DNA of 64,000 bases from Ambrosia x helenae (lineage: Eukaryota > Streptophyta > Magnoliopsida > Asterales > Asteraceae), in NCBI GenBank assembly GCA_030844895.1, contig CM061224.1, forward strand, positions 26,369,992 to 26,433,991, given 5' to 3'. Within the stretch, counting starts at the first letter, position 1, and every line of letters starts with the position of its first letter. Position numbers and translations under genes: made by a program. The notes under the pieces are model-generated. The model worked only from the letters and a program-made list of their open reading frames with translations. It did no database searches and was not told where the DNA came from. This document shows positions 54,957 through 64,000 of the stretch, in pieces.

Positions 54957-55894
54957 AATACTAACCAACTTCGGGTCCTCCGATATGTGAACGTCCTACG
55001 GGTTGCGTTGAATTCCTCCAACGCTCTTGCTAACACCCCATCATCACCTTCCTCACTGCCCTGTTGTCGCTACAACGTTGGTAAACCTCCGCAAAACCAT
55101 GACATCTATTATTTATATCAGTCCAATTTCCCGATATCGAATCGTTGTCCCGATATTCCCCTCGACCCATGGCGGTAAAAAATAGCCCTCGAATTCTTAT
55201 CCAAAACAAAGGCTTGTCTTGATAGTTCGCTACAAAAAAAAAAATTAATATGAGCCGATTAAAAATATTATATAAAAAAATACGATTAAAAATACTAACC
55301 AACTTCGGGATCCTCCGATATGTCGAGCCAAGTCCGCGCTAATGCAAACTCCTCGTCTCTCGTCCAAAGTTGATACTTCTTTTTTTTTTTGACGAGGCGC
55401 GTTCCCTTTTTTTGTGTGTGAGCGCCTCCTCCCCTCCCCCCCCCCCCCCCCCCCCGTTGAGAACCCTCGGGTTGACGTGGTTGTTCGGGTACCGGTTCGA
55501 GCTCGCCTTGAGTTTCAGGCACAACCTCGGGCTCCTCTTGAGAACCTTGGCCATAGTTTACGTTCATGTTTGACGCAAACCCCATTGGCCCTTGAAAAAA
55601 TTGACCCGGCATGCCAAGTAATTGTGCGTACCCCATTGTGTTCGCGTCGAAATCGCCCCAATTAAAAGTGGGTGGCGGTTGGGTGGTGTTTGGCTGCGTA
55701 GCATTCGGGTTGCCCGGGCGAGACGGGACCCCAAAAGGTTGACGGTAGGGAAATATTTTTGTATTGTGTTTTTTAGTTTGAATAATATGTTTGTGTTGTA
55801 GTGTGTTTGTTTGTGTTTTTGTATTGTGTATGCATATATAAACTAAAAAAACAACCGTTTGAAAAAGAAAACTACCGTTGGATTTTTTGACCAT
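54957..55894 (-). pseudogene. N-terminal exons of a Harbinger SANT/Myb-like protein gene
   Basis: Minus strand. Exon 1 (about 55,760-55,308) encodes FGVPSRPGNPNATQPNTTQP, a Gln/Glu/Pro-rich part, a Gly-rich run, then KKKKKYQLWTRDEEFALART and WLDISEDPEVG, the SANT/Myb-like start that accompanies PIF/Harbinger transposases. A donor (GTTAGT) follows; exon 2 (about 55,230-54,990) reads GRGEYRDNDSISGNWTDINN and ALEEFNATRRTFTY. No clear initiator ATG was found. A TATA-like TTTATATATGC lies near 55,835. Exon 2 runs into duplicated filler and the old LTR; its continuation is at 27,838-28,000. A long C run (55,434-55,455) falls in the Gly codons. Confidence 0.72.
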
Positions 55895-56399
55895 TTAAAA
55901 TATTCAAACGTTTGTTCCTTCACGTGGCATTCGATGATTGGCCCTTGTTTTTGTTACACAACGTTATGATCATAGGGGATGTTTTGAGGAGATGGCGCCC
56001 CCATGTAACGGTGTTGGAGGCGCTTTCTTTGCCATCACGTTTCAATTCGCGCTGCAGTACGTATGTTCTAGAATACAAACTTCTAAAAGCTCCGTGACAA
56101 TCTACAAACCAAACATGCTTCAAAAACCAAACCACCTCTATGCACACTTATCTCCTAAACCAACTAGAAATAGAATTAAAAAAATCTCCTAAAAAGTTAG
56201 AACAGATATTATACAATTACATGAAATTACGTTTGAACATAATGATATTACTATTATTTGATATGGTATTTAATGTAGAGTGAGAAAACTACATGTGTTG
56301 TATGAGGTATATCATGTTAAGGTTTGTTATAGTTTTAAAGCCAAAGTTCTCCTTCTAATCCTCACCTCTAGAGCTCCTGTCAATCACTATATCAGACTA
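55895..56399. other. Right flank of the nest and upstream region of the CCCH gene
   Basis: The right end of the Harbinger element should lie here (motifs GGCGCCCCCATGTAACG near 55,993 and GGAGGCGC near 56,016 resemble such ends) but no exact TIR or TSD could be fixed. The remainder probably contains the promoter and 5' UTR of the next gene. Confidence 0.4.
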
Positions 56400-59300
56400 A
56401 TGGCAAATTCTGCAAATGGTGATTTCGCAACCAGTTCCTTGCCGAAAACCGACTGCTTCTTTTTTGTTCGATATGGTATGTGTAGTTATGGCGAGAACTG
56501 CAAGTACAATCACCCCCCTCTTGAAGATTTGGAGGTATATCTTTCACTAATCATATAATTAATTTCTAATAAAAAACGATTTATAGCCTTCAATCTAAAT
56601 AGACCTCATAGGTTGTATGGTTTGATGGCTTAAATTTACTAATCATTTAATTAGTTCTCTTGATTCTTAAATTGTTTGAAAGTTGAAAACTGATGTGCAT
56701 ATTTGTTCTTTATTTGAAGGTTGTTCAGGAAGGAATGACCGCAAATATATATGCAGATTACACTCGAGAAATCCCATGCAAGGTATAATTGATTAATAAG
56801 ATATGTATTCTACATATTTATATTCGTGGGTGGTATTTGAAATTTTGATGAGTTTATGAACTTGTTGGTAATGATTTTAATGTTATTAATATTTTTATCA
56901 ACCCCTATTTAGAGGGTGTTTGGGATTGATTTTTCAAAATAGCTTCTGCGTTTTGAAAAAGATAGGGGTGAAACTGCTTTTAGATTATTGCGTTTTGGTA
57001 GCTTAAAAATTCATTTCAAAACTCAACTCTAAACACTAAAAACTGATTATTTGTGTTTTCAAAACGCAATAATCTAAAAATCCATTTCAAAACGCAACCC
57101 CAAACAATCCCTTAATACAGGTTGATATAACTAACGTTTTAAACCGGCAATGGAAAGTGGTAAATATCATAGTTGGTAATCCGTTTATATAAAAAAACAC
57201 ACACACACTTTTGCCTCCCAAAGTTTTGTAATTTTGTGGTTAGTGCTAATAAACTTTTGATTGGTTTGTTATATCAGTTTAAAACTAAATTACTGGTAAA
57301 ACTAATTGGAGTTAAGTTTAAGAAGGGTAAAGGTTTTACTTTTAGAGTATTTATTATTAAATTCATTTTTTAGACGATAAAGTATTTGGTTTTTCTTTAC
57401 ATAAAGGGATTAGCAAGCTTTATCACTAAAATGCAAGCAAGTATATGGATTAAATATGGTTATGTATATGATTAACCATAACTAAGTTTCAATGGCGGAG
57501 CTTGAACACTCACCGGTCACCGCCAATTCGGACGAAATCCACAAATTGAATTTCACGAAATCTCATGTCTGAACTGAATCACTTGGTGTTGCAACTACTG
57601 CTTGAATTCGATTGTGACTTCTGGCTTGATTCACTTGAAATCGACTAGATCTCCACTCCACTCCGTATAGAATTTTTTAGGTATATACGGTTTCGATCCC
57701 CCATTATTTTTTTGAAAAAACTAGGTATATTATATAAACCAAAACTAACGATATATTGGACGATACAAAGTTCCCAAATATCGGTTGTTTTACCTAGTTT
57801 ATCGTTTTTCTTTGTTTTTTTTTCTTTTGGGCCCATTGTGAGAGGTACAACCCAATTGTTTGATTTTACCCAGTTTTTTTCTCTTTAGGAAAAGCCCAAT
57901 TAAAACCCTTAACCTAATTAAAACTCTAAACCCTCTGCTGTCTCTCCATCTCACTTCTCAACCCTTACGCAAAGTTGATAGTTTCATACTTTCATCTTCA
58001 TTCAAAGAATCAAGGTACATTTACTTTACTAATTTATTAATTATATATTTATTGGCAGTTAGTAAATAATGGATAGATTCATAGATTGTTATCTTGTTGT
58101 GTTGTTGAATGTTGATTAAACCAACCCAATATAATATTTACAAATGGGGTCGATTGTTGTCTGTGTCACCATCCAAATGCCACAAGATAACTATATCTAT
58201 CATCTCTTTTTAGCTTTCATATTCTTATAATTGTTGGACATTGGTACTGCTAAAAGCTTCAACATGCGAACCAATTAATGAACCGGTTAATGAAGTGGAT
58301 CAAAACAATCAACAATCAAAATCCACAAACAAACATGAATGAAGTGGATATTAGTAGTTTAGAAAGAGATCCCGCTACGACTTGAAATGTGAAAATATCC
58401 GGTTAACATAAGGGAGAAAGTAAGACTAGATTATATCAAAGGTCGACGGGCTGAACTTCATCTAGATACCCACGCTTTGTTTCCTTTTTTAATGTTTTAT
58501 TGTCTTTGTTCAATTTTTTTTATTAAACAATGCTTAGAACTTTGATACTTTTGTATTTAATGTTTGACTTGACCCGAATCGAATTACTGACCCGAACATA
58601 TAATCCAAAACATAGCTATAGAAAAAAAATTTAGGTCCCGTCCCGTGACTGGTGATTTCCAACCTCCCGGACCAATTTCTCAAGCTTTGCCACTGCTCCC
58701 AGACCCCAAATCGAGTACGAGACCAAGTGGTCATGGGTGAAACACATAAACAACAATGGTAGTTGTGAGTTCAGTTGTCGAAGTCGACTATGTTAGAAGG
58801 TTTAGGGAATTAGGGGGGTTGGTTAGTTTTTTTATAAAAAACTTGGCTTATTGCCGTATTGGGTTAGATTTAGATATATTGGGCTTTAGGTTTATTAGGT
58901 AAACGACTTTAGGTAATTAAGTTACAATTTAGACTAATACTTTTAACGAAAAAAAATCAAAGTGAATCCTCACATCATCACATAATAAAGATAAATGTGA
59001 AATATCTATCTCTTATCATCAGATAATAAATATTACTTTAATATGTGAATCATGTAAAGCATATTTTTGTATCTCAAATTTGTGAGAAGAACAAATATCT
59101 TAAGCCTAACTAATGCACTAATCATCTACTTTACTAAAACCTCGGAGAACTAGCTTTAATAGTGTTGCACATGTTCTAACCGATAACTTGTTGGTTATTT
59201 TAGTGTCATCAAGTTATTTTGGTAATTGGGATTTAAATGTAGATTAAATGAGAAACATAATAAACATTGATTTGAGTTAAGGGGTTGAGTACACGCTAAG

Positions 59301-60152
59301 TTAGGACGAATATGGTTTTGAATATCATGAAACCTCAATGGTTTAAAGGGCGAAGCCCTAACCAATTAGATTTTCAAGGGGACACAACCCCTTAACAGGG
59401 ATGCCTCCCGAGGTGTCCAACGGGCAACGCCCTTGGTTGAGATCGTGTAGATGGCTAAAAGTTGCATGAAAGTTGATCTTCAAAAGTGACTGATAATTAA
59501 TGACAAGTTGCTTCTAATTATTAGCAGCAACATAGTCTAAGTAGTGGAAAAATGATCATCAATGGAAACTGATTAACGGTGTAAATTGAGATTAGTGACT
59601 ACTAATCATTAGCGGTCACTGTGTTTGTTCCTACCTATTTAAGGATATATATCTGGTTTGTTTAAGATAATGAATTGAAACATTTCCTGTTATATCTGAT
59701 TATTGATTTTGTGTACCAAGAAAGCTATCCATAACATCAAATATGAAACACCAAACTAACATTAGTTTTTTATTTTATTTTTTACTTCCTTCTCCTAATG
59801 GCATATATACACACTACATGTCTTCATTACTTATCTTTTGAGTTGGAAATTATATTATTGAGACATACTATGGACATCTTTATCACCATATCTACATTTA
59901 TTTATTTCCATAAAACATTGTTTAAGAAGAATATATATAAATGTATAATTCGGATAAAGGCAAAATCGTAACGAGTGTTTCTAATGATTATTGCTGCAGT
60001 TTTTTCATGCTGGATTTTGCATGTACGGAAACAATTGCAACTTTAATCACTCAATACTAGATCCTGCTCTTCAATACAACTCTGATGGGCTTCCTATGCG
60101 TATGGTAGTTTGTTTCTTCCTATATCTATTTTTACTTGAGTTTTGCGGAAGA

Positions 60153-60190
<38 letters not shown>

Positions 60191-60469
60191 TCTATAATAT
60201 TATACAATATCTTAACCTTAGGCCCTTGAAGTATTAACTAATATATATCGAAACATTGATAACTACAATTGACAACGTTATTTGTTTTTAAGCAGGGTGT
60301 GGAATTATGTTCTTTCTATATGTATAATCGTTGGTGTGGCTATGGAGAAGGCTGCAAGTTCCACCATCCAGAGCTATACCTTGTCCCTGATCAGGCTCAG
60401 GAGTATGATGATGGGTTGCTAGGATCAGATGATGAAGGGTATCTGCTTAGCGCTAACAACTCTCAATAA
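56400..60469 (+). CDS. Small protein with three CCCH zinc fingers, 158 aa
   Basis: Exons 56400-56534, 56720-56782, 60000-60104 and 60296-60469, all in phase 0, give 158 codons plus stop without breaks. The three fingers follow CX7-8CX5CX3H: finger 1 CFFFVRYGMCSYGENCKYNH, finger 2 split by the large intron as C|K FFHAGFCMYGNNC then NFNH, finger 3 CSFYMYNRWCGYGEGC then KFHH. The tail is acidic (EYDDGLLGSDDEGYL). Such fingers bind RNA or DNA in plant ZFN-type proteins. Those usually have five fingers and over 400 aa, so this is a short member or a truncated duplicate with intact splicing. Intron 2 is 3.2 kb and filled with repeats. Confidence 0.8.
56920..57114. mobile_element. MITE in intron 2 of the CCCH gene
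   Basis: The left end AGAGGGTGTTTGGGATTG and right end (opposite strand) AAGGGATTGTTTGGGGTTGC form TIRs, with TTA-like bases at both edges as in Harbinger MITEs. The interior has TTTTAGATTATTGCG and CGCAATAATCTAAAA, making it almost fully foldable. Confidence 0.7.
57828..58016 (+). promoter_or_regulatory. Orphan promoter-like block inside intron 2
   Basis: GGGCCCATTG (57,829), AAAGCCCAATTAAAACCC (57,891) and CTCTAAACCCTCTGC resemble the site II and telo-box motifs of plant ribosomal-protein-type promoters. A CT-rich leader and a candidate donor (TCAAGGTACAT near 58,012) follow. No coding exon is attached, so it may be a relic of a duplicated or deleted gene. Confidence 0.35.
58100..59280. 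other. Intron 2 of the CCCH gene, AT-rich, nothing recognised
   Basis: No gene or clear element. Short frames here lack motifs. Confidence 0.5.
59281..59460. repeat. Possible LTR-type relic in intron 2
   Basis: The words GGGCGAAGCCCTAACC, GGGGACACAACCCCTT and CAACGGGCAACGCCCTTGG form short hairpins of a style seen in plant LTRs. No edges or TSD were identified. Confidence 0.3.
60154..60191. repeat. (CA)n(TA)n microsatellite
   Basis: About 11 CA units followed by TA units, in intron 3 of the CCCH gene, some 50 bp after its donor. Confidence 0.92.
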
Positions 60470-61506
60470 TCGTTGTCAAGTCATGCATATGATGGGAATC
60501 AATCATATATGCTTGGTGTGAAATCTTCTTTAGTTTATTTTTGGAGTTTGGAAATGTTGAAGTTTGCTTAAAGGATTCGATGTTTGTTGTTTTAGATGTT
60601 TCTTTGTTTAATTACAAATTTTATGTGAAATGTTTTAAAGAGCAAGTTCATTTGTGTTTGTAACAGGGTGAAACACTAAAAACTTAAGCTTAGCATAAGA
60701 TTAAAATTGAAGTCTTCTATCATGTGTGGAAAAGACCTAGGGCTATATATCATGTCACTTATTTGTAATCCTGTTTACAACACCACTCTTTTAATTACCC
60801 TATAAATTATCAAGTCTTTTGACACTTAACACCTAAAAGCTACTCTAAAATCATCTTTAATAGTTTTCTAAATATTGTTATCCAATTTAAATACCACGTT
60901 CTCTCTAATCGTTATTCCAATTGAAATTCTTGTCTAGTTTTGACAAACAATTTGGAATTATATTTTGATTCCTACTTACAAACAAACTTTTCAAAAGATT
61001 AACTAGTAATTAATCTTTATAAACCATCTTTTAATCAACTTAAACTATAAATCACCAACCACAAACGCTTCGTGGTTCGACACCCTTTCTACCACTAGCT
61101 ACATAGTTAAGTGTACTAAGGAAACACATTTAAGTTATCTTTGATCGAACCATCAACATCCGATCACTTGGTCATCCATATCGCTGTCTTTTTAAATTTG
61201 TGATTTCTAGTTGGTCTCTTCCATTTTTAACAAAATCATATTACATTTATTGTTAGCCTTTCATTTGAGAAAATCAGCTATGCTATAAAATGAAATTAGA
61301 TTTTTTTTGTAGTTTGTATTGTAATTTACTAGTTTCCTTTAAATTGGGTAATGTAACTGAAATAAAGTGTTTTTTCTTATATTCATACGAACGCTTCCTA
61401 TTATAAGGGATTATTCATGCGAACTCTTCATGTAGAGGTATGGTGCTTGACCCGACATATGGTCTTTATTATTTGTTACTTGTTATATTATTTACTAATA
61501 TTGGGG
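60470..61506. other. 3' flank of the CCCH gene and AT-rich intergenic DNA
   Basis: Probably 3' UTR to about 60,660. No further gene recognised. Confidence 0.5.
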
Positions 61507-61970
61507 TGTGGAGGTAACCCCCTAACTGGGCTTGGTGCCAATGGGCTATGTGCCCATATAGTTAGGAGTCCATGATGTTCGGTCCATTAAGGCTCATGAG
61601 AAGCCCTATATAAGAGGTCTTTGCCTCTTATTAGGGCTTAAGTTATCACGCATGCTTACCCCTGATAACATATGGCCGCCGCCATCACTTTTTGTGTCTG
61701 TACGTTGGACTCCACTCGTGGTTTCCTAGCAGTCACCTCCACACCCCACTTTTCCTTTCCTCTTTGCAGATCTGGATCCAAACGAAGAAGACGAAGAACG
61801 AGTTGTGGTTCTCCTATTCAACACCGTCGAAGCATGACCCGGACAACCGATTCGGTTAGTGTTTATTCATTGGCGCCATCCGGACAGCAGATCTGGATCC
61901 AAACTAATGAAACTTGTCCAGGTCTCATGGAGTTGTGTTGTTTTAGGAACTCACACTTTATATAGCCCGT
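61507..61970 (+). mobile_element. LTR retrotransposon fragment with TGGCGCC primer-binding site
   Basis: A candidate LTR starts TGTGGAGGTAACCC at 61,507, has a TATA box (CCCTATATAAGAGG, about 61,603-61,616) and ends ...ATTCA at 61,869. TTGGCGCCATCCGG follows immediately, resembling the primer-binding site region of plant Ty3 elements such as the Tat/Athila group. About 100 bp of leader follows before the homology is lost. No coding part or second LTR remains. Confidence 0.6.
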
Positions 61971-62700
61971 TCAACCCTCGAACCTATTGAGCGATATGGA
62001 CTGGGAGCTAATCCCCTTACATGACCCTTTTCATGGAGTGTTTTGCCTAGGTCCTCAACTTGCTTATAGGATAAATGAAACAAAGTGTGAATTGGAAATT
62101 TCAAGATTCATTCATTCCATGATAACTAAATTTTTACACAAGAAGTGGTAGAAATCTCTTGGCTGTTGGTTACATTGAACCTTTTAAGGTGATTGGCATC
62201 CCAATGTCTTGGGACTTTCTTTCCTTCTTGGTCGATTAGCTTGTAGGGACCATCTTTGTGTAATCTCTTGGCCATTGGTTACATTGAACCTTTTAAGGCG
62301 AAGCTACAACAAACGAAGGTTACATCGATCTAATTACTTTCTAAGTTTATATCCCTATAATTCTTACTTGATAAAAATCGTGGCTAATTGCCTATATAAA
62401 TTGAGTGTTTATGGTATAATAAATATGGTATATAGTGCTCTTGTGAATATCAGTAATATTAGTTGTTAATCCTGTCGATGAACAATTCGATTATCAAATG
62501 ATAGATCCAGTCTACCAGCAACCAATGCTAATAGACAGGCGATTATTGTGTCAAAATTGGTGCATAAGGGGATTGTCACGTGTGAAGATCAACAAGAACA
62601 AGGAATTGGTAACGAATTCAAAAGCATAGATGATGCATTGTGAAGTTTATGCAAAAATGGATCATCAATGCAACTAGAGAAGATGTAAATTGCGAAATGT
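61971..62700. other. Intergenic stretch with a two-copy direct repeat
   Basis: TCTCTTGGCTGTTGGTTAC and TCTCTTGGCCATTGGTTAC, each continuing ATTGAACCTTTTAAGG, start near 62,155 and 62,264. No gene seen. Confidence 0.5.
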
Positions 62701-62980
62701 AGAGCAGTGGGTCTGTATACTAAGGTCTATTTAGTAAGGCTGTTTACTAAGGTCTGTTTCAGAGTAGTGGGCCTGTTTAGTAAGGTCTGTTTAAAACATA
62801 TAGATAATTTACTTGATCATGAATTAGTAAGGTCTGTTTACTAAGGTCTGTTCTATAGCAGTGTGTTTGTTAAGGAGATCTCTCTGAAATAAGAGCAACA
62901 TTTGTTTGAAGCAACAACTGCTTCAGACAGATTTTCTTAACAGACCCACTGCTATGGAACAGACCTTAGTAAACAAACTT
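62701..62980. repeat. Foldback repeat with AAGGTCTGTTTA units
   Basis: The left side has five or more TAAGGTCTGTTT words with AGAGCAGTGGGTCTG; the right side has AACAGACCCACTGC and AACAGACCTTAGTAAAC, the inverted counterparts. It could be a MITE; no TSD was assigned. Confidence 0.7.
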
Positions 62981-63062
62981 TGCTTGCAACAGATGATTGA
63001 CTTCTTGATTTAGTGTTTAGTAAACATTGGAGACTAAATTTATTAAAAATGATATAGACTTC

Positions 63063-63090
63063 CCGTGTGGCCACACGGGCTTTAATCTAG
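63063..63090 (+). mobile_element. Helitron 3' terminus
   Basis: A perfect GC-rich hairpin CCCGTGTGGCCACACGGG (63,063-63,080) followed by CTTTAATCTAG and a T. This is the plant Helitron 3' end (hairpin about 10 bp before CTRR, then T). A second CTAG-T lies 5 bp later. The matching TC 5' end was not found in the upstream DNA. Confidence 0.65.
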
Positions 63091-63096
63091 TCTAGT

Positions 63097-64000
63097 TACT
63101 CATATAGTGACACGTGTCACTCAATGAGGGTATCCCTATTTTTTCTCCTCATTTTTTATCTCTCATTTGAGTTTTTATATAGATTTAAACGTGAATCATC
63201 AAAAAATGTAATGTCTCAAGTAAATGTTTAGGATTATAATTTATAACCATTACATCCATTTAGGTAATTTATAATTCAATATATGTAATTTCAATTAATT
63301 GATTTCAAATAAAAATAGTCAATATCGAATTTAACTAGGAACCTTAATCTAGAATTTGAATCTTTAAAATCAAATAAATATCGTAACACTTAATTGTAGG
63401 TTACAACATTTTTAAATAAATTTAATTTTTTCTTAGTTTATGTTAACATTTTTATCTATAAACAACCACATTTTGATTTCTAACAAACGTTTGAACACCT
63501 TTCAAATACGTCATAATCTTCTTCATTCACATAAGGACAACATATTATTGCTTCATATCAAATTCAACGATTTTAGCAGTTTATTTTGCTTTTTTTACAT
63601 CCAGACAAATATTTAACTGTTTATTCCTTTTTACGAGTTATATTTATGTTAATAACTATGTTAGTATAGTTTTTTTCCTTATACCACTATTTTATTTGTT
63701 TATCATTATTGGTTTTAGCAAATTACTTTACATCAATTGTTTTTTTAGAATAAAACAATATAATCTTATAACAATTTTTATTCAAACCTTCATATTTGAT
63801 TTCATATATTTTGCATAAATATTTTTGATATTTATACTTTGTTATCGTTAAAGTTGTGTATTATTAATTTAATGCATTATATCTTTAGAGGATAAACAAT
63901 AAACATTAATATATTAATAATCAAATATTACTAGAATCGCAAGTGTATGATACAATATAATCGGTCAAAGTTTAATTTGTACAATGCTATTGTTAGAAAT
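63097..64000. other. Very AT-rich stretch, no gene recognised
   Basis: No supported coding frame, element terminus or RNA gene. Confidence 0.5.

Noticed and set aside
54933..55178. Plus-strand 81-codon frame
   Set aside because: It lies antisense to exon 2 of the SANT/Myb-like gene and has no motif of its own.

Overview
The window is nuclear DNA of a flowering plant, most likely a eudicot of the daisy family (Asteraceae). The evidence is spliced GT-AG genes, an AT-rich intergenic background, a plant-type PP2A B' subunit gene, plant LINEs, Au-type and tRNA-type SINEs, Helitrons, PIF/Harbinger MITEs, a Mutator element carrying an Ulp1 protease, and chromoviral (Tekay/Del-type) Ty3 elements. 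The family assignment rests on remembered repeat style and is tentative. Apart from two host genes, almost everything recognisable is mobile DNA.

Layout. 1-8 kb: a 5'-truncated LINE with target-site duplication (TSD), a 2.4-kb minus-strand Helitron containing a SINE, a 0.65-kb Helitron, then unassigned AT-rich DNA. 8.8-10.4 kb: a Harbinger-type element filled with a CCACCA minisatellite and internally duplicated. 11-20 kb: a minus-strand LINE relic, a solo LTR, an Au SINE, a GGACCGG-rich repeat, a stray Ty3 RNase H fragment, an LTR relic abutting a ~200-bp piece of plastid 23S rRNA gene, and two Harbinger MITEs. 20-24.3 kb: an apparently complete PP2A B' (B56) gene (two coding exons, 518 aa). 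24.7-27.4 kb: a LINE relic split by a hAT-like MITE, and two more MITEs.

27.5-56 kb is one large nest. A Harbinger element with a SANT/Myb-like gene (C-terminus at 27.84-28.0 kb, N-terminus at 55.0-55.9 kb, minus strand) is split by an old minus-strand Tekay-like LTR (28,056 to 54,951). That LTR is split twice: by a young, nearly complete Tekay-type element (28,515-39,035, two ~2.58-kb near-identical LTRs, TSD CTAAA) and by a 13.55-kb Mutator element (41,104-54,654, ~50-bp terminal inverted repeats (TIRs), 10-bp TSD).

The Mutator element is the highlight. Conceptual splicing gives two long uninterrupted reading frames: a 21-exon, 1335-aa Ulp1-type cysteine protease on the plus strand, and a 6-exon, 832-aa FAR1/MULE transposase with a SWIM zinc finger on the minus strand. 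They converge on a repeat-rich middle that holds a third, unrecognised 157-aa gene with a TATA box. A short palindrome, TGTTACRYRYGTAACA, recurs roughly 35-40 times within the element and occurs in most introns of both genes. The Ulp1 gene also has nine consecutive phase-1 symmetric exons coding an acidic, low-complexity linker.

56.4-60.5 kb: a four-exon gene for a 158-aa protein with three CCCH zinc fingers, with a 3.2-kb intron holding a MITE and an orphan promoter-like block. 60.5-64 kb: an LTR fragment with a TGGCGCC primer-binding site, a foldback repeat, a Helitron 3' terminus and AT-rich DNA. I saw no tRNA gene, CRISPR array or bacterial-type operon. All splice models are read by eye, without transcript data.
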